A stretch of DNA of 64,000 bases from QAMX01 sp964448855 (GTDB lineage Bacteria > Bacillota > Clostridia > Oscillospirales > QAMX01): NCBI GenBank assembly GCA_964448855.1, contig CAYUXI010000003.1, forward strand, positions 1 to 64,000, written 5' to 3'. The translations under genes and the position numbers were made by a program. Positions 34,724 to 41,616 of this stretch are shown one piece after another; within the stretch, counting starts at the first letter, position 1, and each line of letters opens with the position of its first letter. Below the pieces are notes generated by a model. That model made no database searches. It worked only from the letters and a program-made list of their open reading frames with translations, and was not told the DNA's origin.

Positions 34724-35017
34724 CTACAGCGCAGAAAACCGCCTGCGCGTTTCTTCCTCCGCCGGGCAGAGGACAGCGGGCAGATCGACCAGAATGGCGT
34801 CCGTGCCGATCAGCCGAATCTGCGCCCAGTCAATGTGAATGCCTTCCTCGTGCCCGAAAAAACCGAAAAACCGTGGACGGCCGGGCAAGACCAGTTGACG
34901 AATCTGACCGCTGCCTGTGTCCATCTCCAGATCGCAAATCCGGCCAAAGATTTTCCCGTCCCGGACGTTGACCACCTCTTTCAGCTGCAGCTCGCTCAGT
35001 CGAAACGGCTCGTGCAA
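34724..35017 (-). CDS. YlmC/YmxH-family PRC-barrel protein
   Basis: This small protein of about 97 residues carries a PRC-barrel fold: FRLSELQLKEVVNVRDGKIF, RICDLEMDTGSGQIRQLVLP and GIHIDWAQIRLIGTDAILVD. It belongs to the YlmC/YmxH family of Firmicutes, some of which are expressed in sporulation. The start is given as the TTG at 35017 because AAGGAG lies nine bases before it and the family begins at about this point; an ATG at 35044 is the alternative. It lies between the solute-binding and DHHW genes on the same strand. Confidence 0.8.
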   Translation of the reverse strand: MHEPFRLSELQLKEVVNVRDGKIFGRICDLEMDTGSGQIRQLVLPGRPRFFGFFGHEEGIHIDWAQIRLIGTDAILVDLPAVLCPAEEETRRRFSAL

Positions 35018-35105
35018 AACAATCAGCTCCTTTTCCGACAACATCGGCCAAATGGATGATATTCAGATTGTATGCGCGAAAAACGGCGATCTTGCCTGTC
35101 TGAAC

Positions 35106-36323
35106 CTATTGAATTCTGCCGTTTCCAGATTCTGTCAGAATATTGGCGTCGTCCCGCAGACAGACGACAAAATCCGGCTGAACTGCCTGAACGTAGTCCA
35201 AAATGGACAGGTCGGTATGGTGCCGAAGATCCAGACTTCTTGTTTCGTTGAAGCTCGTATACAGGAAGGTTTCCACGGCGTTGGTATAGGAATCGCCAAA
35301 AATCAGCACGTTCGGCAGCTCCGGTCGATTCGTCTGCAAAACCGTTTCCGCCACATCTCCACCCATGTACGCCGCATAGGTGACAGACGCTGCGTCGTTC
35401 TCCGGCAGCACAATCACGGGCGCATCTGTGGGAACGCCGTTGTCCATGCGCGTGTAGGGGATCGGCTGCTGCAAGGCGTAGGTCCAGAAATCATCCTGCA
35501 AACCCGTCAGATAGTAAATCGACCGGCTGCGCGAACCGCGAAACGTCGCCGATACCTTCGAAAAAACGAGATCCGAATCCGTCAAAACCGGCATCGTCCG
35601 CGTCCCGTCCAGCGCCTGAAGGCGCTCCATCATCGTCTGATAGACGAGAAAAGCGCCCTTCAGCGTGTAGTGATGGTCGGTTCGCATATAAAACTGCTGC
35701 ATACCACCGGCCTGCTCAAAAACCGGCTGCATACGGAGACAGGCGATCTGCCGCTCCGCCAGTGCGCTTTCGAACGCATTCAGCGCCAACGCACGCGACT
35801 CGGCACCGCTGTAGAGATCGGCCGGATACACATCGGCAAACGCCGTCATCTGCGTCGGAACGATCACATAGAGGAATGTCCCGCCGTACGCGTGAACCGC
35901 GTCCTGCAAGGCCAGCAGACGCTCCGCCATGCGTTCCGCACGCGCTGACGTTTCCTCAGGTGCTTCGTCGGAAGGGGACAGCTCCGGCAGCAGACAATCG
36001 TCCGTCGAAATGATGCCGTTGACAATGGTGCGGGCGGCGACATGAAGCTCCAGCCAAGTGTGCCCCATCAGCATGATATCGCGGCCGACAATGTGATCCT
36101 GAAAGCAGGTTTCACAGTCCGCAAAGAAATCGCCGGAGATCAGCGACTCCCAGGAAGCCTCAGGCAGCTCTGCCAAGGTGCGGTTTTCAATCTGTGATAC
36201 CTTTGATTGTGGCAGACAGACGGTGATCACGGGGACGGCGAAGAGGATGGCGACAAAAACGGCGGCAAAGACGAGACTGGCTCGGTGCCGCAGCGAATCG
36301 GAAGCGCGAGGAGATTCCTGCAT
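35106..36323 (-). CDS. DHHW-family partner of an MBOAT acyltransferase
   Basis: The 405-residue protein has one N-terminal membrane segment (about 20-42) and an extracytoplasmic SGNH-like domain with TDHHYTLKGAF (the DHH-W/Y motif) and VLIFGDSYTNAVETFLY. AlgJ/AlgX- and DltD-like partners of this kind transfer acyl groups at the cell surface after an MBOAT membrane protein has moved them across. The start at 36323 has GGAAGGAG upstream. The MBOAT gene lies 27 bases before it. The acceptor (a wall or exopolysaccharide) is not known. Confidence 0.8.
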   Translation of the reverse strand: MQESPRASDSLRHRASLVFAAVFVAILFAVPVITVCLPQSKVSQIENRTLAELPEASWESLISGDFFADCETCFQDHIVGRDIMLMGHTWLELHVAARTIVNGIISTDDCLLPELSPSDEAPEETSARAERMAERLLALQDAVHAYGGTFLYVIVPTQMTAFADVYPADLYSGAESRALALNAFESALAERQIACLRMQPVFEQAGGMQQFYMRTDHHYTLKGAFLVYQTMMERLQALDGTRTMPVLTDSDLVFSKVSATFRGSRSRSIYYLTGLQDDFWTYALQQPIPYTRMDNGVPTDAPVIVLPENDAASVTYAAYMGGDVAETVLQTNRPELPNVLIFGDSYTNAVETFLYTSFNETRSLDLRHHTDLSILDYVQAVQPDFVVCLRDDANILTESGNGRIQ

Positions 36324-36350
36324 ACAAAACTCCTTCCGGATCATACCCGG

Positions 36351-37754
36351 CTAAAACCGGAAATAAATAAATGGATTAAAGGACGAAACCGTGATCGATA
36401 CGACGGAAAGACCGAAGATCATCAGCAGCAGCCCGTCGCACAGAATGGCCAGCCAGGTGTGTGCCTGATAGGCGGCGCGGAGCCGGCGAGGGAGCGGGAG
36501 ACAAAAGAGCACCCCCAGCAAAAGCTCCAAATGGTACTGTCCAAACAGATACCGCAGCGAAGGCGCACCGGCTTCGCCAGCGTTGACACCGCACATCGCC
36601 TGCAAATAGGTGACGACCTGTGAGAGACTCCCGGCATTAAAAAGCACCCACCCAATCAGCACCGCCAGCAGCGTGTAGAGATGGCGGAAAACAGCGGGCA
36701 TCCTGTCCAATAAACGCGCAAAAAACAGCTTTTCCAGAATCAGAAGAACGGCGTAGTACAGCCCCCACAGCACAAAATTCCAGGAAGCGCCGTGCCACAG
36801 CCCGGTGAGCAGCCAGACAATCAGCAAATTGAACAGCTGACGGACACGCCCACAGCGGTTGCCGCCGAGCGGGATGTAAACATAGTCCCGAAACCAGGTG
36901 GAGAGGGAAATATGCCACCGCCGCCAGAAATCGGAAACCGAAACGGCCAGATAAGGGTGGTTGAAGTTTTCCGGGAAGTGAAACCCGAACATCTGCCCCA
37001 GACCGATGGCCATGTCCGAATATCCGGAAAAGTCAAAATAAATGTGCAAAGCATAGGCAACTGCACCGAACCAGGCGGCACCCGCGGAAACCGCCGACAA
37101 ATCCGCACCGAATACGGCGGACGCGGCCTCACCGAGCGCATTGCCGATCAGCATTTTCCGCCCAAGCCCAATGATCAGCCGCCGACAGCCTGCGACAAAT
37201 TCCTCTGCGGTTTCCCGGCGGTGCAGAAGCTCATCCGCCACCGTCTCATACCGGACAATCGGCCCGGCCACCAGCTGCGGAAACAGCGCAATGTAGGTGG
37301 CGACGTTGAGAATGTTTTTCTGCGGTGCGCACCGAGCCCGATAGACATCCAACACATAGCTCATGCCCTGAAACGTGAAAAACGAAATGCCAATCGGCAT
37401 GACAATGGCGGGCACGGTCAGTGAAAGTCCGAACAGCCGGTTCAGATTCGAAACGGCAAACCCGGCATATTTGAAGAAAACGAGCAGTCCGATGTTCAAA
37501 ACGACTGCCAAAACGAGCAAGAGCTTCCGCACACGCTCTGAATACCGCGCAATGCCGAGCGCCAACAGCGTATTGGCAAGAATGGATGCAAGCATTACAA
37601 AAATGCCGACCGGCTCTCCATATAAATAAAAGAACAGCGAAAAAATCAGCAGCACACCATTCCGAAGCGAACGGCAGTGCTGCGGAATCAGAAAATAAGC
37701 CAGCAGGACAGCCGGCAAAAATGCAAATAGAAAGGTTAGACTGCTGAAAACCAT
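36351..37754 (-). CDS. MBOAT-family membrane O-acyltransferase
   Basis: This 467-residue polytopic protein has about ten membrane segments and the MBOAT signatures: FKYAGFAVSNLNRLFGL, PIGISFFTFQGMSYVLDVYR, FPQLVAGPIVRYETVADEL, FWRRWHISLSTWFRDYVYIP and LTGLWHGASWNFVLWGLYYA with the catalytic His. It resembles AlgI/DltB-type polysaccharide O-acetyltransferases. The start at 37754 follows CAGGAGGATGT closely. It heads an operon with the DHHW gene, so both likely acetylate a surface polymer. Confidence 0.9.
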   Translation of the reverse strand: MVFSSLTFLFAFLPAVLLAYFLIPQHCRSLRNGVLLIFSLFFYLYGEPVGIFVMLASILANTLLALGIARYSERVRKLLLVLAVVLNIGLLVFFKYAGFAVSNLNRLFGLSLTVPAIVMPIGISFFTFQGMSYVLDVYRARCAPQKNILNVATYIALFPQLVAGPIVRYETVADELLHRRETAEEFVAGCRRLIIGLGRKMLIGNALGEAASAVFGADLSAVSAGAAWFGAVAYALHIYFDFSGYSDMAIGLGQMFGFHFPENFNHPYLAVSVSDFWRRWHISLSTWFRDYVYIPLGGNRCGRVRQLFNLLIVWLLTGLWHGASWNFVLWGLYYAVLLILEKLFFARLLDRMPAVFRHLYTLLAVLIGWVLFNAGSLSQVVTYLQAMCGVNAGEAGAPSLRYLFGQYHLELLLGVLFCLPLPRRLRAAYQAHTWLAILCDGLLLMIFGLSVVSITVSSFNPFIYFRF

Positions 37755-37803
37755 ACATCCTCCTGCGGTGAAAGGCCAATCGGGCACTTCCATCCCAAGG
37801 ATA

Positions 37804-37832
37804 ATTGTACCAGTCTTCCTCTGAAATGTCAA
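37804..37832 (-). promoter_or_regulatory. Sigma-A promoter of the MBOAT operon
   Basis: Minus strand TTGACA (37832-37827), 17-base spacer, TACAAT (37809-37804), about 50 bases before the MBOAT start. Confidence 0.8.
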
Positions 37833-37907
37833 CATATTTCCGGCGAACACCGCAGAAAATAGGAATGCGGTTCCAACCGCACAGATCGGAAATTTGAGGG
37901 GAATTGT

Positions 37908-38078
37908 ATGAACAAATCGTCAAAACGTATCAAGAAACAACAAAAAATGCAGTCGCCGCCACTCGGCAAAACGTTGGAAATCAACGAGATCGACCACAAG
38001 GATTCGTCACAGACACCGCAGCGGACAGACCGCGCAGTCGAATCCTCGTATGAGTGGACACGCTTTACGCAGCTGTAA
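37908..38078 (+). CDS. Small basic/acidic protein of 56 residues
   Basis: ATG 37908 is preceded by GAGGGGAATTGT, a good ribosome binding site, and the frame closes at TAA 38076-38078 just before a strong terminator. The protein begins MNKSSKRIKKQQKMQSPPLG, has a polar middle and ends YEWTRFTQL. It has no signal or membrane segment. I do not recognise it for certain; short hydrophilic proteins ending in a W-T-x-x-T pattern occur among clostridial spore-surface proteins. It diverges from the MBOAT operon and precedes the peptide cluster. Confidence 0.65.
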   Translation: MNKSSKRIKKQQKMQSPPLGKTLEINEIDHKDSSQTPQRTDRAVESSYEWTRFTQL

Positions 38079-38084
38079 CAGCCA

Positions 38085-38115
38085 GACAACCTCCGGAGCC
38101 TCCGGAGGTTGTCCT
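38085..38115 (+). terminator. Hairpin after the 56-residue ORF
   Basis: A 13-bp perfect stem GACAACCTCCGGA / TCCGGAGGTTGTC (38085-38097 and 38101-38113) with a three-base loop; T-rich bases CTCGTTTGT follow. It separates this ORF from the peptide cluster promoter. Confidence 0.7.
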
Positions 38116-38153
38116 CGTTTGTGCCAAAACATGAAAAAAACCACACGGAGCTC

Positions 38154-38182
38154 TTGACAAAAATGGCAAAACGTGCTATACT
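38154..38182 (+). promoter_or_regulatory. Consensus promoter of the peptide cluster
   Basis: TTGACA (38154-38159), 17-base spacer, TATACT (38177-38182). It is the only strong promoter seen before the five genes to 45.2 kb. Confidence 0.85.
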
Positions 38183-38203
38183 GATTTCAAACAAAGAAAC
38201 AGA

Positions 38204-38389
38204 GCGAACGTTCGCAATTCGAATGATTTCCATAAATAAATATATATATATATATATTTACATGATTTGCATATACCAGCGCGCAAAACCAGACGTAAAA
38301 TCCTGAATTTTGAAAAAACTGCGGTTCGTGAGCGCGGCGACTGATTCGCCACACCGATTGCCCGCGTCTCCGCAAATGAGGAGGACGTT
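38204..38389 (+). promoter_or_regulatory. Leader with 12-bp palindrome and TA tract
   Basis: The untranslated leader is about 200 bases. It holds a perfect palindrome GCGAACGTTCGC (38204-38215), placed about 15 bases after the likely transcription start, and an AT-only stretch with about nine TA repeats (38239-38260). The palindrome is a candidate repressor site. AGGAGGACGTT precedes the first gene. No good ORF is in this leader. Confidence 0.5.
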
Positions 38390-39787
38390 ATGAATCGCGA
38401 CGATATCTATTTTGGAACCATTGAACAGCAGGATTCGTTCTTTCTGTCCATCTGCTCGGATGCAAAACGCGCCTATTCTTTTTTTCTTGCCGGTACGACA
38501 CCGTATGGCAAAACGTGGGTTGCCAATAACCATGTCAATCTTCGTGTTGCCTTAGACGCATACCATCATTCGGAAAAACCGGAAATCAACCTGAGAATGG
38601 TTTCCTCTCTGATGGATTCGACCCGCCTGATCGATGCGGTGCGCATTCCGAAACATACAGATTTTCTCAATGACCCGACGACCGCAGCTGCTTTCCTACG
38701 TGAACAGCTGATGGCCGGCAAGGCCGTTGTCTGCGAGCTCGATATGTTTGAGCTGCCGCATAACGAATATACCGGAAAAGAACATGAGCCACACCGAACG
38801 CTGCTGTACGGCATGAATCCAGCAGATGATACGGTGTGTCTTTTTGCATTGGTCTCACAGAACCGGCACACATTTTCCAACTTTGAAATGCCACTGGAAA
38901 AGGTGAGCCGCGCCTTGACGGCGGAATGCTGCATGGACACATCAGATCTTCAGGTCTGTACCCTGAATAACCTCCCGGAGTATCGGCTGGATCCTGAACT
39001 AATCGCGACTCAGCTCCGCTATTTTCTCTCAGGCCAGGATATCAATGCCCAGCTGGAGCTGTTTTTTGACCGTGTCCCGGATGAAATCCTGAACCGCTCA
39101 CTGCGCAATACCTATACCAGTGAACAGTTCGTTTTCGGCCTCGACTGCTATACCTGGCTGGCCAAACGACTGCGGAAAATGGATCATTATCTCCCACTGC
39201 TGACATCCCTGCAATCCATTCGGGAACACTTCCAGTGCGCACTCCTTCGCATTTCGGAACTGAACAATGCGGGCTTCCTGCCTGAGTCTGCGGCTGAGGA
39301 GCTGAACAATGGCTACTCTGAGCTGCTTGCTACCACGAAAATCATCCAGATGATGAACATCAAATACAAATTCCAGCTCGCTGAGCCGGGTCGCCATATG
39401 CCGGATCTCCTTTACCGCATCGCTGATCAGCTGGAACAGATCGCAGAAACAGAAAAGCACCTGACATTGCAATTGCTGGCCTGCCTGACAGAAGCATCTG
39501 ACACAGCCCCCAATTGCACCCGGTCGAATGAGCGCCCCTGCAAAGCGTCGGTACCTGCTGCGGAGAAAACGATCCAGGCGGCCTATCAGGACTATGTCCC
39601 GTCCCGATACAACCTCCTTCAGCCGGTGGATGATCGCGTTGTTGCGGTCAATACCCTGTGTGGCTCCTTCCTCTCGCTGAATCCGGACGGAGAAGCCGCC
39701 ACATGGCTCCGGAAAGGGCTGAAAAACGTCCCGAAAAATCCAATGGCTGATCGTCTCATTGAGCGGGGCTACTTCGTCCGGAGCTAG
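38390..39787 (+). CDS. BtrH-like domain plus N-terminus of radical-SAM maturase (ends at in-frame TAG)
   Basis: The ORF gives 465 residues. About 1-170 resemble the BtrH N-terminal fold (AGKAVVCELDMFELPHNEYTG... EPHRTLLYGMNPADDTVC), a papain-like acyltransferase that takes acyl groups from carrier proteins in butirosin assembly. About 180-380 are helical. The last 65 residues (PSRYNLLQPVDDRVVAVNTL ... LIERGYFVRS) are the domain that normally opens a peptide-modifying radical-SAM protein. A TAG at 39785-39787 ends the frame, but the same frame continues without a shift into CEQW and the radical-SAM core. So the intact gene would be one of 846 codons (38390-40930). No typical catalytic Cys of BtrH could be confirmed. 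Confidence 0.75.
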   Translation: MNRDDIYFGTIEQQDSFFLSICSDAKRAYSFFLAGTTPYGKTWVANNHVNLRVALDAYHHSEKPEINLRMVSSLMDSTRLIDAVRIPKHTDFLNDPTTAAAFLREQLMAGKAVVCELDMFELPHNEYTGKEHEPHRTLLYGMNPADDTVCLFALVSQNRHTFSNFEMPLEKVSRALTAECCMDTSDLQVCTLNNLPEYRLDPELIATQLRYFLSGQDINAQLELFFDRVPDEILNRSLRNTYTSEQFVFGLDCYTWLAKRLRKMDHYLPLLTSLQSIREHFQCALLRISELNNAGFLPESAAEELNNGYSELLATTKIIQMMNIKYKFQLAEPGRHMPDLLYRIADQLEQIAETEKHLTLQLLACLTEASDTAPNCTRSNERPCKASVPAAEKTIQAAYQDYVPSRYNLLQPVDDRVVAVNTLCGSFLSLNPDGEAATWLRKGLKNVPKNPMADRLIERGYFVRS

Positions 39788-39844
39788 GCCAATGAACAGG
39801 CTCTGGCCTGCGAACAATGGCAGAGCAGCAGCAACCAGACCAGC

Positions 39845-40930
39845 GTGCTTCGCCTAATTCTGCTGCCGACAGAAGGCTGCAATTTCCGCTGCCTCTATTG
39901 CTATGAAAACCACCAACCGACCAGAATGTCTGATGAAACGGTTTCTGACATCCTGACGTTTGTCCGACAGAATATCCATAACTATGCGGCACTTCGCATC
40001 TCGTGGTTCGGCGGTGAGCCGCTGCTCTTCATGGACTTGATCGAACACCTCTCCACCGAACTGATCGATATCTGCCGCAGGGAACGCCGCCTGTATATTT
40101 CCGATATCACGACAAACGGTTACCTGCTGACGCCTGAGATCATGAAAAAGCTGCTGCGTCTGCGTGTTCTCTCGTATCAGGTCACGGTGGATGGCTCTGC
40201 CGCCATTCATGATCGAAACAGACCGCTGGCCAACGGCGAAGGAACCTACGATACCATCACGAAAAATATTCGCAAAATCCGCCGGGAAGTCAAAACAGGA
40301 ACGTTCCAATTCCTCATCCGTGTCAATTTCACACGGGAAAGTCTCGAAGAATTTGACAGCTTCTCTGCCGAATTGCAACGGCTGCTCGCCGGTGACAAAC
40401 GGTTTCATTTGCTATTCCGCCCGGCCGGAGACTGGGGTGGCCAGATCGATGAGCGTATCCGCTGCTCCCTTGTGACGGAAAAGAGCGAACAGGTGCTCGA
40501 ACGGATGCTCCGGAAAAATTCAAACCTCGACCTCCGAGAACATCTCGATTTCCTGCTGCCCTGCGGCTACCTCTGCTATGCCTCATGCGCCTCAGCCTTC
40601 GTGATTGACCCGCAGGGAATCGTCCGCAAATGTACCTGTCACCTGGAATCCGATGCCAACTGCATCGGAAAGCTCGAAAACGGCAAACTCCTGCTGGATC
40701 GGTATGCGGCAGCTCAGTGGAGCCTGGCATCGGTCGCTCCGTCAGAAACCTGCAAACAGTGCGTGATGTTCCCGGTCTGCGGAATGTCGGCGTGCCCGGC
40801 CAATCGAATTGTTCTGAAAAAACCAGAGGATGATTCGGGCTATGAAAACTGCCCGCTGGAATCGAAACTCCTCCCGCAGCTGATCGCGGCGATGGAACGG
40901 AAACATGATTTCGAAAGGATGGACGGATAA
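39845..40930 (+). CDS. Radical-SAM/SPASM peptide maturase core (after in-frame TAG)
   Basis: This is the second part of the interrupted fusion. The radical-SAM cluster motif CNFRCLYCYE opens it (LLPTEGCNFRCLYCYENHQP), then SWFGGEPLLF, ITTNGYLL and VTVDG as in SPASM enzymes. The C-terminal part holds a set of cysteines (CGYLCYASCA, CTCHLES, CKQCVMFPVCGMSAC) for the auxiliary clusters. Such enzymes link or modify Cys or other residues in peptide precursors. The frame is the same as that of the upstream ORF. The first possible restart codon is a GTG at 39845 with no clear ribosome binding site, so without readthrough expression would be poor. Confidence 0.85.
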   Translation: MLRLILLPTEGCNFRCLYCYENHQPTRMSDETVSDILTFVRQNIHNYAALRISWFGGEPLLFMDLIEHLSTELIDICRRERRLYISDITTNGYLLTPEIMKKLLRLRVLSYQVTVDGSAAIHDRNRPLANGEGTYDTITKNIRKIRREVKTGTFQFLIRVNFTRESLEEFDSFSAELQRLLAGDKRFHLLFRPAGDWGGQIDERIRCSLVTEKSEQVLERMLRKNSNLDLREHLDFLLPCGYLCYASCASAFVIDPQGIVRKCTCHLESDANCIGKLENGKLLLDRYAAAQWSLASVAPSETCKQCVMFPVCGMSACPANRIVLKKPEDDSGYENCPLESKLLPQLIAAMERKHDFERMDG

Positions 40931-40989
40931 CCATGAAGAAAGAAGTTCTGGATGGCATTCTGAATGCGTTGGAATAGGCGGTTTCAGAC

Positions 40990-41418
40990 GTGGATGATAT
41001 CGTCAAAACGGTTCGCAAGGGCAAAGATGTTGATCTCCGCAACGTGATCATTGACTCCTTTCAGTTTATTTCTTTTATAATGGACGTGGAGGATCAGCTG
41101 AACATCGAAGTTCCGGACGAACTGCTGGTATATGATCATTTTGCCTCTCTACTTGGCTTTGCGGAGCTGATGAGCACCGTCAAAGAAGAGTACGAAGAAG
41201 AGTACGAAGAAGAGTACGAAGAAGACGAAGAAGAGTACGACGAAGACGAAGAAGACGAAGAAGAAGACGAAGAAGACGAAAAAGACGAAGAGGAAGACGA
41301 AGAGGAAGACGAAGAGGAAGACGAAGAGGAAGACGACGAAGAAGACGAAGAGGAAGAAACAGAGCTGAAAGTGCTTGATCGAACCATGCGTGGTCCGTGG
41401 TCAGGCTTTTTAAGATAA
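40990..41418 (+). CDS. Acyl-carrier-like protein with acidic tail (5' end cut by in-frame TAG)
   Basis: The native start is probably ATG 40933 (MKKEVLDGILNALE), but a TAG at 40975-40977 interrupts the frame; it reopens as AVSDVDDIVKTV. A GTG at 40990 with GGCGG eight bases upstream could restart translation. The carrier domain is clear: VIIDSFQFISFIMDVEDQLN with the phosphopantetheine-accepting Ser in DSF, then IEVPDELLVYDHFASLLGFA. After it comes a 58-residue tail with 53 Asp or Glu, then 19 ordinary residues. It resembles the carrier-related proteins of clostridial peptide maturation systems (TIGR04069-like by memory). It lies just after the radical-SAM gene and before the precursor gene. 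Confidence 0.75.
   Translation: MDDIVKTVRKGKDVDLRNVIIDSFQFISFIMDVEDQLNIEVPDELLVYDHFASLLGFAELMSTVKEEYEEEYEEEYEEDEEEYDEDEEDEEEDEEDEKDEEEDEEEDEEEDEEEDDEEDEEEETELKVLDRTMRGPWSGFLR
41187..41360 (+). repeat. Low-complexity GAA/GAC/GAG tract
   Basis: The segment consists almost only of GAA, GAG, GAC and TAC codons, with repeated GAAGAAGAGTAC and GAGGAAGACGAA units. It encodes the acidic tail of the carrier-like protein. Such a tract is prone to slippage, so its length may vary between strains. Confidence 0.9.
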
Positions 41419-41436
41419 ATGAAGGGAGGCGAAATC

Positions 41437-41583
41437 ATGAAGCAGCTGAAAAAACTGGTCAAGCCGTCCAAAAAGGCGGCAAACGCCATCGTGACACTGT
41501 ATGTCAATGAAAACCAGTGTGGCGATCCGTGTGGTGCCAGCAAATGCACCAATGAATCACAGTGCGGCAAACGTTGCACCTGA
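41437..41583 (+). CDS. Cys-rich precursor peptide
   Basis: This 48-residue ORF is too short for usual gene calling. ATG 41437 is preceded by GAAGGGAGG. The first half is a basic leader (MKQLKKLVKPSKKAANAIVT, seven lysines, no acidic residue), and the second half holds five cysteines (C28, C32, C37, C43, C47) with spacings 3, 4, 5 and 3 in the stretch CGDPCGASKCTNESQCGKRC. Length, position beside radical-SAM and exporter genes and Cys pattern mark it as the substrate of the cluster. The product is probably a thioether- or otherwise modified peptide, possibly a bacteriocin. It resembles CLI_3235-type precursors in general design only. Confidence 0.8.
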   Translation: MKQLKKLVKPSKKAANAIVTLYVNENQCGDPCGASKCTNESQCGKRCT

Positions 41584-41616
41584 TGCCGCAACAGAAGCGT
41601 TGAAACGGGGTCAGCT

